From the IMG/VR virus record IMGVR_UViG_3300028025_003409, positions 1 through 64,000 of that record: a DNA stretch of 64,000 nucleotides. One strand, given 5' to 3'. Source of the stretch: a virus. Positions within the stretch are counted from its first letter, which is position 1. The number at the start of each line of letters is the position of its first letter. Made by a program: the position numbers and the translations under genes. The notes under the pieces are model-generated. The model was not told where the DNA came from. It worked only from the letters and a program-made list of their open reading frames with translations, and ran no database searches. Shown here one piece after another: positions 28,318-37,779 of the stretch.

Positions 28318-29103
28318 AGGTTGTACCTCCTTGTTAATCTTAGAAGTATTAATGCCTTTAGCACTATCAACTAAGAATTTTATCATTGTTGTTTTTTCAC
28401 TATCCGTTTTTTCAACGAACCCTATATTTTTCATTGGCTCTCCTGAGATTGGGCTATTCTCGGATTCATTTTCTGATACAGTAACAATTCCAGACTCTGT
28501 ATCCCAAAAAACATTTTCAATTATTGTGTTGTCACCTTTAACCATACTTACACCATCAACTTTTTCTACGGAAATAATATTTGCAAACTGATTTGCTGGG
28601 GAATCTACAAGACTCAACTCAACTAAATCGTATTCTTTAATAATTCTAATTTGTGTATCTGACTTCTCATCGTAACCGTCATCCCACTTGTTCATTCTTC
28701 CGCCAATAGAAAAACCTGTAAGAGTTCCATCTAGAACCTTCTCCCAAGTATCCTGTGCGCCCTTTGAAACATATGCAGATACATATACTCCATTATAAAA
28801 CTTCTTTGATTCTGGATCAAAGTACTTCTCTGCTTTAAAATTAACCATCTTACCAACTGCTAATGGTTGGTGCATTTCTCTAATATTCCCTCGGAATTTT
28901 GCAAATGCTTCCATTGAGGCTTCTGCTGTAACAATGTCCATCTGCTTGTCTAGGTTGTCAAGGGATGCAAAACCAGATACGGTACGACGCTCTTTATCTA
29001 CCTTACTGAAAGGCAGAGAAAATCTGATGTTGTCGCCTTCGGAATTCCAATTTGCTTTAGAGATAGTCATGGTAGTATATATTATATGCCCTTTTTTGAA
29101 CAT
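27724..29103 (-). CDS. Capsid maturation protease fused to scaffolding domain
   Basis: 459 residues from the first ATG; an ATG at 29070 (MTISK) is an alternative start and better fits the family N-terminus. The first ~200 residues are the HK97 U35-type prohead protease, with candidate catalytic H78 (REMHQPL) and S132 (TGFSIGG). The second half is a Glu/Ala-rich linker and a coiled coil (LVLTVKSLQAEVEMLKSS), as in a delta/scaffold domain. It cleaves scaffold and capsid during head maturation. A separate internal start makes the scaffold alone (next entry). Confidence 0.88.
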   Translation of the reverse strand: MFKKGHIIYTTMTISKANWNSEGDNIRFSLPFSKVDKERRTVSGFASLDNLDKQMDIVTAEASMEAFAKFRGNIREMHQPLAVGKMVNFKAEKYFDPESKKFYNGVYVSAYVSKGAQDTWEKVLDGTLTGFSIGGRMNKWDDGYDEKSDTQIRIIKEYDLVELSLVDSPANQFANIISVEKVDGVSMVKGDNTIIENVFWDTESGIVTVSENESENSPISGEPMKNIGFVEKTDSEKTTMIKFLVDSAKGINTSKINKEVQPMTENTEAVAEVIETEASVEVTKSEVAPEADVKADAVETAVEETETEKAAKAPVAEEEDTEEDAAETPADEEAEAKKKPMAPKSDEVIQESVTETNDDLEKAFSDLVLTVKSLQAEVEMLKSSKVDIEVVKESFTEVAKDIAAAKNEFDKFGKRVDAVEADTAFRKSGDLGEIVQDQPEMVEKSLWGGSFLKTADLLS

Positions 29104-29110
29104 ATCTCAA

Positions 29111-30694
29111 TTATTGAGATGATCGCCCTTCGCCTTTTGGATTCCTTCCAGAGACGGTTGCAGAACCATCTGACTGATTGTTAACTCTTTCTGTATCCCT
29201 CTGTCGTTCTGCTGGATTGTTTTCTTGCTCTGGCTTTGCTGAAAAAATCTCATCTCCACCTTCTCGTTGTGGCATTCCCAAGATTGTTCTTGCCTCATTA
29301 GGAAGCATGACCTGAGACTTGATATATCTTTCAATAATCTGAGACTGAGCAATTTCATCTGTCAGTGTAAGTTCGTTGAACTTGAAATCTAGGATATCTG
29401 TCTTTTCACGAATGATCTTGTTGATCATCTTGTTCAACTTATCTTGTGCTGGTCTTGATACCTGTTCTTTAAATGTTCTGTCTTGTGCTAATGCTGCTGC
29501 GATGTTTGATGAATCTCCACCGCCAAGTTTAGAAAGTGGAACCTGGTGAGCAACTAAAATGTCATCACGGTTTTGCTTACGGTACTCTTTAAATGAGCCT
29601 TCCTGAATTCCATTCTCAATTGGTTCCATCTTAAACTCAACCTTGTTACCATCTGAATCTCCTGGCAATGGGATGTAAAGAGTTCTGTGGTTTTGTCCCT
29701 TTAGGCCTGTCTGCAAGAATCTAAACATCTTGTCTTCTGCCTCTGAAGATAACTTTGCACCCTTAAGAGTTACAACATATCTTGGAACAGCCTTGTTACT
29801 AAAGAAATCAATATTATATTGTGATGCAAGTGCGTCACCATAAAGAGAGTTTATTGCTGCAAGAATGTCAGGTACTCCATAGAAAGTATTTAGTGGAGAG
29901 TATGACTTAAAGTGAATAATCTCGTTTGGTCTTGGATCAGTTCCAAGTGGGTTAGGGTTTGTTGCTCCGAAGTTACGGAAATAAATAACCTTGTTTCCAA
30001 TTACCTGAACAAAGCCATCACGCAGTCTTCTTATTCTAATTGTTGTTGATGGGATGTGGCCAACGTAACCAATCTCTCCCTTGATAGTTCTTCCAACCTC
30101 TAGATATGCATTTCCAGTAGACTGAAGATCTGTATAGATTTTTTCCATTGTAGATGTAAAAGAATCTTCTGTATTTAAAGACTCTAACCAATCTCTAACT
30201 TCAATCTTTGCTCTTTCAATTCTTTTTCTTGCTCTACCAATTGCATCATTATCTGAAGATGATTCTAACTTCAGCATTGTTCTTGCAGATACCTCAAAGT
30301 CATATCCAAGACCAACAATGTTTTCGACCTTAGCATCAATGGCTGCATGGTTAGCAAATGATGTGTCATAGTAACTTGCTAATTCATATAGGTTCCATGG
30401 TGGAGTGATAACATCAAATAGTCCATAGCCATTTCGATAGACTGTTCCTGGGTTGATTTCTTTTGATCTTGCACCATTAATACCAGTACTCTCTGCTCTA
30501 GATGAGTCAATGTATCCTTGTGTTACTTCTGTCTTTGATATTCTGTTTGCTCTACGCTTAAAGTTATTTTCTAATCCCTCAAAAACTTTGAGATCATCCC
30601 AAGACTTATTAAATGGATCTTGTTTAGAAAAAGTATCATCTGCTGGTGCAAGTTCATCAATTCTTGCTGGAATTCTGTATTCGTGGTCTGACAT
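29111..30694 (-). CDS. Portal protein
   Basis: 527 residues. It shows portal-family features: WNLYELASYYDTSFANHAAIDAKVENIVG near 120, a stem/wing stretch LGTDPRPNEIIHFK near 255, and a C-terminal helix-rich crown ending in a disordered tail. It stands one gene upstream of the protease, as in most HK97-type phages. It forms the dodecameric DNA channel and nucleates head assembly. The terminase that would dock to it is not in this window. Confidence 0.9.
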   Translation of the reverse strand: MSDHEYRIPARIDELAPADDTFSKQDPFNKSWDDLKVFEGLENNFKRRANRISKTEVTQGYIDSSRAESTGINGARSKEINPGTVYRNGYGLFDVITPPWNLYELASYYDTSFANHAAIDAKVENIVGLGYDFEVSARTMLKLESSSDNDAIGRARKRIERAKIEVRDWLESLNTEDSFTSTMEKIYTDLQSTGNAYLEVGRTIKGEIGYVGHIPSTTIRIRRLRDGFVQVIGNKVIYFRNFGATNPNPLGTDPRPNEIIHFKSYSPLNTFYGVPDILAAINSLYGDALASQYNIDFFSNKAVPRYVVTLKGAKLSSEAEDKMFRFLQTGLKGQNHRTLYIPLPGDSDGNKVEFKMEPIENGIQEGSFKEYRKQNRDDILVAHQVPLSKLGGGDSSNIAAALAQDRTFKEQVSRPAQDKLNKMINKIIREKTDILDFKFNELTLTDEIAQSQIIERYIKSQVMLPNEARTILGMPQREGGDEIFSAKPEQENNPAERQRDTERVNNQSDGSATVSGRNPKGEGRSSQ

Positions 30695-31098
30695 TAGTCA
30701 TCACTTCCATACTTTGCAATAGTATCCTTGGCTGCCTGCACTGCTCCAAGGTCGTTCATTGAAGGGATCAGTCCCTCTGCTAGTCTTTGCTTTTGTTCTG
30801 AATATTCTTCTTCTGAGATTCTAGTTAATCCTGGTACGAAGATGCATTCGCCATCTCCTTCATCCCCGTAATATTTTGCTGCTTCTTTTAGTTTGGATAT
30901 CTGCATAATGTCGCCACGCATAGATTCAATGTTTAAAACAGAGCCAGTTCCATCTGTAAACCATTTCCCATTAGACTTTTTATAAACATATAGGCCCCAC
31001 TCATAATGCTTTTCAATAATCTTTGCACGGGATTCGCCTACTTGACCCTTCATTTTTGGAAGAGCCTTACGCTTTTTCTTTGGATTTTCCATATTCAT
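30694..31098 (-). CDS. Hypothetical protein upstream of portal
   Basis: 134 residues from the ATG at 31098, which lies 7 bases after an extended -10 box (TGGTATACT); an ATG at 31104 is only 1 base from that box. The N-terminus is strongly basic (PKKKRKALPKMKGQ). The C-terminal half is acidic and helical. No family recognised. It overlaps the portal start by one base, so it is translated with it. Confidence 0.6.
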   Translation of the reverse strand: MNMENPKKKRKALPKMKGQVGESRAKIIEKHYEWGLYVYKKSNGKWFTDGTGSVLNIESMRGDIMQISKLKEAAKYYGDEGDGECIFVPGLTRISEEEYSEQKQRLAEGLIPSMNDLGAVQAAKDTIAKYGSDD

Positions 31099-31116
31099 AA
31101 CCATAAGTATACCATA

Positions 31117-34100
31117 TTATACTGGTGTGGCGGTGCTTTGTTGCCAGCCGATTGCCTGATAAAAATTATATTCATATCCTTTTAGAGTAACTTTTTTATC
31201 TGTATCAATGATTATCTTATTAGTTCCAGTATAACTCTTGTAAATTGTGTCTGGATCTACCCCATAAAAACTCTTGGTTGACAAGACCAGCATACCTCCC
31301 CAGCGATAGGCTGGTGTCCAAAAGTCCCAATCAAGTGTGTCTGATCCAGCATACTTAACTCTGAACCACTTTCTAAAAGATGTTTGCTGAATCTCTTGTA
31401 GGCTTGTTGATTGATAATATGAGATAACATTAAATGTCAGGGGTCCTGTAATTCTTATCGCCCCAGAAGTGTTATTAAAGTTTAATACTCTTGAGAAGGA
31501 TATTCCTAAGAATGCCCATTCTTTTACAGTCAATACTGGATCCTTTACTATTTTGCCATTAAAATAGAATAAAATTCCGTTTTCGTATTGTCCAGTTTTT
31601 GCATTGATAGCATAGATAGTTCCTCGCTTACCGTCTGAACTGTTTGCCACAATAAAAAATTTAAGATACTGATCTTTAGACTCTACTTCAAATATTGGTG
31701 TTGGGCTGTATGGGAAAAAGTCTTGATCAAAACGAACTGCTGATTGCATTGCTATAACGCTATACTTATCTGAAAGACCTTGATTAATTGGAATAGATAG
31801 TCCACGGTTTACTGCTGAGTTAAACGTTCCCTTAAGTGTAATTCCGCTATTTCGAGTTAAGAATAAGTAAGGGCTGCTCTTCTTGTATATTGAGAAAGGA
31901 TTTTTTGCTTTGTAATTATAATAGTATCCTGATTTTCTATATGGGTAAATGGATGTTCCAAATCTTGTACCAACTGGGTTTGGAGATGTATCGTTAAATG
32001 CTTGCGAAGAATATTCTAAAGTTTTTATTTTAACATCGTGTGTTAAAATTCCGTCAATCTCAAACTCTAGCCTTGTCACCATTGCAATCTTTGAAGTGTC
32101 TTCCTGTGGTGGATAAATAACCATACTATCTACAACCTCATACTTTGTCCTTAGCCAATCTGATGCTGGAGATACAACCCCATCAGTTGATGCAGGAACA
32201 AACTTTGTAAAATATAAATCTGAAGTATTTATACCAGAAGAAACATACTCAAAGTTAATGTAAGATTTTACGTATGAAGAAGATGTGTCAAACTTGTAAG
32301 TCTTAGAGACCTTGTTTTTTAAATCTTCGTAATCGTTGTATCCAGTAAAAAGTTGGTTACCTAGTGCATCATAATTTCGCTGTATTGGATAAGAATACTC
32401 TCCAGAAAGAGATGGAATAACTTCTTCATTGCTTTGTCCAGGATTGATTACAGTTGGCACACCATATTTCCAAGACACTGGAACTGCTGGAACTTCTAGA
32501 TACCTAGATGGTGCTGGGTAATCAATATTAAACTGGATAAAGTCTAGGTCATAGTAATCTTCGTCGTTTGCATCTTTAACATATTCTGATAAATACGATA
32601 GTGGCAAATAGTCTTTCCATGAGGACTTTACAGCAATATCAAAATAGTAATTATTGAAATATTCTTTAACAATAAGGGTATAACTTGCTATATGGTTTAC
32701 CATTCTGTAAACTGGATATCCGTTTGGGGTCCCGCCATCTAAAAAGTATTGCCAGAAATTTTCATCATTTCCAGTATACTCTCCAGCGTCAATATCTATG
32801 TTTGAATAATATAAATCAAAAACATCCTCGTATTCTAAGAAACATCCTTTAAAATTAAATAGTGTTTTTATTGACTCTAAATTGGTTGCATTGCAAAGAC
32901 CAACTTTATAAATTTTTCCATGGAAACTTTTTGCAAAATCTTTTGTTCCACCTATATACAATTTTAAGGAAGACCTATTACCAAAAAATGATAGACTGTT
33001 TCTGCCAAAGAAGTCTGTAAATCTTTCTATGTCCATTCCTACAGGGAAAGATTCTCCAACCTGAATCCCTTGCATAGAATATATTGTTTCTAGTTCTCCA
33101 TTATAGAATAAATTATATTTTATATTTGATCCATTGAGAATAATTGAAAAATAGTTTGAAGTGTTCTCTTGCTCAATATAAAGGATTGTTTCATCTACAG
33201 AAGGAAGAACTGTTGGCTTTATAACAAGATAAAAAGCCTTTAAATCTTCTTGTAGCAGATTAAAACCGTCAAACTTTAAATATCCGTTATTAGACCAAGA
33301 ATTTGATGGCTTGAAAGTAAAGAAGTTATCTGCCTCTGTTTGAAATTCAGAAGAAAAAACAATGTCAGTTAAAGATTTTGCTGTTGAATTATTTATAACA
33401 AGTTCTGGAACCTTATAGTCAGGAACAGATAACTTATTGTTTTTAACTATTAAGTTGTTTAGAACTCCCTGATTCCATTTTCCAAGATCTGGGTATGTGT
33501 AATTATTTGTATAGTCTGCATAGTTGTAATCAATGAATACAGACGAACCACTATATGCTGTATTTATATTTTCTGGAAAGTCTACTCCCTGACCATAAAT
33601 AAATCTTCTTTTTGCTACTACTGATGGAACTTTATAAGAGTATATTGCGACTGCATCAATTTCTATTGGTGACACATCCTCATAAGAATAAAAACATAAA
33701 ATTTCATCGCTCCCAGATTGTGGGAAGTCTAGTTCATAGGCATCAAATGATATAGAGCAAACCTCTTCTCCGTTGATCAGAAGACTTGCACCTTTTGATC
33801 CATACACAATATCTATTAGCATGGGCTTGCCCCATTCTCCAACATAATGTGTAGCAATATTATTATTAATTTTTAAAATAAGTGATGTGCCATCAATCCA
33901 CAAACCATCATCAGAATTGGGCTTTCCTAAAATCTTTCTTGGGGAAACTGAGTCGCTATTTACCCTTAACCACATTTCAAAAGTATAATCTTTGTATTTT
34001 CCACTTTCATGTAGAAATCCTTTTGCTGGTATTACTAAACACGGTTCTCCATTGTTGTCAATTAGTTTAGTTATACCACTTGCACCGTATACTAACGGTA

Positions 34101-34833
34101 TTCCAGTATTCTTAGCCATAAGGGATCCATTATTTATAATGTAGTATCCATAGTCGCTTGTTAGTCCATAAGAGTCTGCTGCTACTCCATACTTGCCTGG
34201 CAAAATAGGTACTGGAACTTTTGAAACACCTAAAGATGTAGAATTGAATTCCTCTGACCACTGACCAACAGTTAAACCGTTAAGACTAAAGTTATACTCA
34301 TTTTCAAAGTCGTCAGTAAAGAAATAGTTTATCTTAATAACAATTCTCATTGTGGTATTTTGTTTTGGTATGTCAAATGTCTCTGATATAAAACTCCATT
34401 CTTTGCTTACTGGAGATAAGAAAGATTTTAGGTGCTGTATTGTTTTTCCAGAAGAAGTATCGTAATATTCATACCCAATCTTAATTCCAGAGATTGCTGC
34501 TGTGTTTGAATAAAAATATGACCCAATAGAAAATGTTTTTAGGTCTTGATTCATTTCAGAAAAGTTAATGATGTCGTCAGTCACACAAACAATTTCACTA
34601 AATGCTTCATTGCTAATTCTTGCATTAAGAATGTTTGTTACACTATTTGGAAATGGAGAGGTTTTTAAAAATATTTGTTCTGCCACAGCCCCAATTGGTG
34701 TTGGCCAATTTGCAGAAGATCTTTGGCTTTCTGTAATTAGAGAAAGGTAGTCTGCTTTATCATCCAGTGCCCAAAGAGCAATGGGGTGTTCTGAAAACAC
34801 TTTTTCTGCATACAGATTTGATGAAGTAGACAT
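31117..34833 (-). CDS. Large virion surface protein with lectin-like domains
   Basis: 1238 residues, Tyr/Ser/Asn-rich and beta-rich. The N-terminus has the 'FSEHPIALWALDD' start found on laminin-G-like phage surface proteins. Several jelly-roll-like blocks are visible (TFEMWLRVNSDSVSPRK near 285, SVIAMQSAVRFDQDFFP near 1045). It probably binds glycans as a fibre or head/tail decoration. The gene sits upstream of portal, where terminase is usually found. The ATG is 9 bases from a TGGTAAAAT box. Confidence 0.6.
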   Translation of the reverse strand: MSTSSNLYAEKVFSEHPIALWALDDKADYLSLITESQRSSANWPTPIGAVAEQIFLKTSPFPNSVTNILNARISNEAFSEIVCVTDDIINFSEMNQDLKTFSIGSYFYSNTAAISGIKIGYEYYDTSSGKTIQHLKSFLSPVSKEWSFISETFDIPKQNTTMRIVIKINYFFTDDFENEYNFSLNGLTVGQWSEEFNSTSLGVSKVPVPILPGKYGVAADSYGLTSDYGYYIINNGSLMAKNTGIPLVYGASGITKLIDNNGEPCLVIPAKGFLHESGKYKDYTFEMWLRVNSDSVSPRKILGKPNSDDGLWIDGTSLILKINNNIATHYVGEWGKPMLIDIVYGSKGASLLINGEEVCSISFDAYELDFPQSGSDEILCFYSYEDVSPIEIDAVAIYSYKVPSVVAKRRFIYGQGVDFPENINTAYSGSSVFIDYNYADYTNNYTYPDLGKWNQGVLNNLIVKNNKLSVPDYKVPELVINNSTAKSLTDIVFSSEFQTEADNFFTFKPSNSWSNNGYLKFDGFNLLQEDLKAFYLVIKPTVLPSVDETILYIEQENTSNYFSIILNGSNIKYNLFYNGELETIYSMQGIQVGESFPVGMDIERFTDFFGRNSLSFFGNRSSLKLYIGGTKDFAKSFHGKIYKVGLCNATNLESIKTLFNFKGCFLEYEDVFDLYYSNIDIDAGEYTGNDENFWQYFLDGGTPNGYPVYRMVNHIASYTLIVKEYFNNYYFDIAVKSSWKDYLPLSYLSEYVKDANDEDYYDLDFIQFNIDYPAPSRYLEVPAVPVSWKYGVPTVINPGQSNEEVIPSLSGEYSYPIQRNYDALGNQLFTGYNDYEDLKNKVSKTYKFDTSSSYVKSYINFEYVSSGINTSDLYFTKFVPASTDGVVSPASDWLRTKYEVVDSMVIYPPQEDTSKIAMVTRLEFEIDGILTHDVKIKTLEYSSQAFNDTSPNPVGTRFGTSIYPYRKSGYYYNYKAKNPFSIYKKSSPYLFLTRNSGITLKGTFNSAVNRGLSIPINQGLSDKYSVIAMQSAVRFDQDFFPYSPTPIFEVESKDQYLKFFIVANSSDGKRGTIYAINAKTGQYENGILFYFNGKIVKDPVLTVKEWAFLGISFSRVLNFNNTSGAIRITGPLTFNVISYYQSTSLQEIQQTSFRKWFRVKYAGSDTLDWDFWTPAYRWGGMLVLSTKSFYGVDPDTIYKSYTGTNKIIIDTDKKVTLKGYEYNFYQAIGWQQSTATPV

Positions 34834-34858
34834 TATAAGTCTATTTTACCACAGAAGA

Positions 34859-36892
34859 CTACTTGTTTATTTTTATTTCACAGTAGTCTGTTGTGCAGTA
34901 TGCTTCGCCCTGAGCCTCAAGATTATCTACACCGTCGTAAATGGCAGCAAAATCAATGTGCTTTAACTTACCAATATATGACTCATATTGCTCTTCAGTG
35001 ATCTGAGTATATGGCTGTTGTGGATATGTGTGATTTCCCATTGGTAGGAATGAGACTGCCTTTAGTTGCCCCTCGTACATGTGAAGTGCAGGAACAACAT
35101 GCTTTGACTCTGTTTCCTTGTCAAATGAAAGTGTTACAGAAACACCATTATCAGACCAGTACTTCTGAGCAGTTGCAGCAAGTGCAATCTTTTCAAACAA
35201 TGTAACATCCTTTTCAGATCTTGGATGGCCTGACTTGATTGGGAAATATACAACTGATGTGTTTGCTGATACCACATCGTCTTCAATTGTGTACCCTGCT
35301 GCTTTGAACAAATGCATCATTGGATCTGTATTTCCAAATCGAACTGCACGAAGGAAGAAGTTTCCTCCAGGTCCCCAGTGAACTCCAGGAGTTGCACCAG
35401 ACAAGATTGAAACTGATCCTGATGGCTTAACTGTTGTTACACGAATTGATTCACGAACACATAGCCACTCAGAGTACTGGTGGTCATAGTGACGAATCTT
35501 GTTATACCCTTCATCCATCCACTCACGAACTACTGGCAAACCCTTTTGATCTGCAAAAGATGCAATACCAGTAAGTGATGTACCAATACGACGGTTGCGT
35601 TGCATGATACCGTTTGTTTGTGGCCAGTGTGTTGGAACAAGTGTTACAGTCTTTCCATAAAGGTATGCAAACTTAAGGGTACGCAGGAAGTCCTCCTTAG
35701 ATTCATGACGATTCAAGTGCACTTCTACAAGTGTGCATAATTCGTATGATTCCAATGGCTGCTCCGCACATGGGTTGAATCCCATCACACGATAATCCTT
35801 ACCGTCTGGCGCATCCTTTAGTCGTCCATAATTACGAGCAACATCAAGCCAGATAAAACCTGGTTCTCCGTTTTCTGTAATTAAATCTACATAGTCTTCG
35901 TACCTTGTTCCTACTTCTGCTGAAATAGAATTATTAGACATCCAAGCCCAACCTGGATTCTCTGGATCAAATGAGTTACGCTCTGGGAACATCTCTGAGT
36001 TCTTTAGATTCATAAATGTTTCATCCCCTGCATTACCCAAAGCAAGAGTCGCTGATCGTCTTACGTTGCCTGATACTACGCAGGTACCAATAAGGTTTAC
36101 AAGGTCTACGATAGCACGAGAATCTAGTGTTTCTCCGCCTCTGGAGCCGATTACACGGTCTATCTGGTCGTGTAACTTAATAAGAGGTGCAGGTCCTGAA
36201 GCAACGCCTCCAAAGCCCTTGATAGGGGCTCCAAGAGGTCTAATTAAATCGTAGTTAAACTTCTGAATACTCTGGTTTGCTCTCAAGTAAGAATTAATTA
36301 AAAGTCGTACTGACTCTACCCAGCCTTCACGAGTGTCTGGAATTTCGAACACCTGTTCTGGTTCTGTAGGGGTATAGATTGAGAAATTCTTATCCTGTCC
36401 CACTGTATCAAACCCTACACCAATGCCAAGCATTAATGCATCCATCACCCAAGCAAAAAGGGCTCCTGGATCATTTTTGTCAAGGTCCTTTGTTGAAACC
36501 ATTGCACAGTTTTGTAGTGCTGCTGAGTTCTTCTTCTCCATGGTCATAGGGGTTCCAAATGCCCACATGCCTCGACCTGGTGGTGTCCACTTCAATTCAA
36601 ACATTCTTTGGAATGCTTCTTGTGCTGACTTCTGAGCCTTGTAGTCATTCCATGGCAAACGGTTTTCTTTAGCATGATTCTTTTGAACTGAATACATACC
36701 CTCGATTACACGACGACAAACTTCGTGCCACCTTTCCTTAGTTCCATCTTCCTTCATACGGGAATATGTTCGAATAAAAGTAATTTCTCCAAGTGAGTTT
36801 TCTGCTGCATCCTTAAACCCAAATGGGCTTTCTTGGCTCTTGTACTTTTCTACGAAGTCCTCTGGAAGTTTAAAACTAAAGAAATCTGACAT
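34859..36892 (-). CDS. nrdJ: Class II (adenosylcobalamin-dependent) ribonucleotide reductase
   Basis: 677 residues, close to the monomeric class II enzyme. The catalytic NPCAEQ motif holds the thiyl cysteine, with the partner cysteines in LQNCAMVS and in ELCTLVEV 11 residues later. A redox pair ends the protein (CTTDYC). The GNVRRSA and VTTVKPSGSVSILSG blocks are typical. It makes deoxynucleotides from ribonucleotides using host or scavenged B12. A GAAAGGAC ribosome site lies before the ATG. No cobalamin riboswitch is visible in the 113-base leader. Confidence 0.95.
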   Translation of the reverse strand: MSDFFSFKLPEDFVEKYKSQESPFGFKDAAENSLGEITFIRTYSRMKEDGTKERWHEVCRRVIEGMYSVQKNHAKENRLPWNDYKAQKSAQEAFQRMFELKWTPPGRGMWAFGTPMTMEKKNSAALQNCAMVSTKDLDKNDPGALFAWVMDALMLGIGVGFDTVGQDKNFSIYTPTEPEQVFEIPDTREGWVESVRLLINSYLRANQSIQKFNYDLIRPLGAPIKGFGGVASGPAPLIKLHDQIDRVIGSRGGETLDSRAIVDLVNLIGTCVVSGNVRRSATLALGNAGDETFMNLKNSEMFPERNSFDPENPGWAWMSNNSISAEVGTRYEDYVDLITENGEPGFIWLDVARNYGRLKDAPDGKDYRVMGFNPCAEQPLESYELCTLVEVHLNRHESKEDFLRTLKFAYLYGKTVTLVPTHWPQTNGIMQRNRRIGTSLTGIASFADQKGLPVVREWMDEGYNKIRHYDHQYSEWLCVRESIRVTTVKPSGSVSILSGATPGVHWGPGGNFFLRAVRFGNTDPMMHLFKAAGYTIEDDVVSANTSVVYFPIKSGHPRSEKDVTLFEKIALAATAQKYWSDNGVSVTLSFDKETESKHVVPALHMYEGQLKAVSFLPMGNHTYPQQPYTQITEEQYESYIGKLKHIDFAAIYDGVDNLEAQGEAYCTTDYCEIKINK

Positions 36893-36931
36893 AATATGTA
36901 TCGTCCTTTCAAAAACGGATTAAGCGTTAAG

Positions 36932-36962
36932 TATAGCAGAGTTTTATAAAAAGTAAAACTCT
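36932..36962 (-). promoter_or_regulatory. Hairpin and promoter upstream of nrdJ
   Basis: AGAGTTTTA and TAAAACTCT (36938-36962) form a perfect 9-bp stem. Overlapping it, a TATACT -10 box at 36931-36936 has a TTTACT -35-like box 16 bases upstream. The hairpin may end the transcript of the 244-residue gene while the promoter starts a new transcript for nrdJ. Confidence 0.55.
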
Positions 36963-37005
36963 ACCTAAAGTATTAGTTGATAGTTGTTGTTTTTTATAAA
37001 TAGTA

Positions 37006-37740
37006 TTACTTAAAAACTTTTTTTTGCCAGAATTTTAGTCTATATCCATTCTGAAACATTGACCTAACAACTCTTCTTTGTAGATTGGTTTTTTCTGGAT
37101 CAAACTCTTTGTCAATTTCCATTTCCCACTCATCACGCCTAAAAGGAAATACTTGTGCTAATGGAGTTCCTTGTTTAATTATGCCTTTAAAGTTTTTCTG
37201 TATAAAAAATGATAGATGACCATCGGACCAAAACTTATCAGTATCAATAATTGCTTCAACTGCTCTGAGTGGCGAAGGTGGTTGATGAATTGGTTGCATA
37301 AATAAAGTACTAAAGCCTTCTGGAGTGCTGACCATCCATGTTGGATGAATTCTTAATATCTGATTACAGTAAAGATTTTGATCTAATGGCAAATGAGAAA
37401 CTTGTTCTGTTGAGTGATGAGCAATTAATTCTGCTTTAAATCTTTGCATTTCTGCTGGAAGTTGAACATCAAATCTTCCTTCTGTGGTATCAATATATAT
37501 ATCTACAGGAACCTTTAGCATATATCCCATAGACATGGAGTCAAAGAAAGCCTGACACTTTTTTACTGTAAGTCTAAAACTACCATTTTCTGGAATTTCT
37601 GGATTTGGGCCAGTAATACTTGGTTGATGTCTATACCAGTCTGGAACATTTTTAGTTCCTGGTTCTGGCAAAGGAAACACATCTACTAGATGAGGGTATG
37701 CCTGAAGAAACTTAATTTTATTAAATGGTATTTTTTTCAT
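37006..37740 (-). CDS. Hypothetical protein upstream of nrdJ
   Basis: 244 residues. Many Pro and aromatic residues (VFPLPEPGTKNVPDWYRHQPS, PTWMVSTPEGFSTLFMQPIHQPPSP in part) suggest a compact beta fold, and the C-terminus is basic. Similar proteins occur near virion hydroxylase-type genes in environmental phages as far as I recall, but I cannot name the family with certainty. The ATG lies 6 bases after a TGATATACT box, so it is probably leaderless. Confidence 0.6.
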   Translation of the reverse strand: MKKIPFNKIKFLQAYPHLVDVFPLPEPGTKNVPDWYRHQPSITGPNPEIPENGSFRLTVKKCQAFFDSMSMGYMLKVPVDIYIDTTEGRFDVQLPAEMQRFKAELIAHHSTEQVSHLPLDQNLYCNQILRIHPTWMVSTPEGFSTLFMQPIHQPPSPLRAVEAIIDTDKFWSDGHLSFFIQKNFKGIIKQGTPLAQVFPFRRDEWEMEIDKEFDPEKTNLQRRVVRSMFQNGYRLKFWQKKVFK

Positions 37741-37779
37741 AATACAAGTATATCACTAATGGATAGTTCTTGCAAAATA

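Noticed and set aside
36893-37005. Cobalamin riboswitch before the B12-dependent reductase
   Set aside because: The leader is only about 110 bases and AT-rich; no B12-box-like sequence is visible, only a simple 9-bp hairpin.
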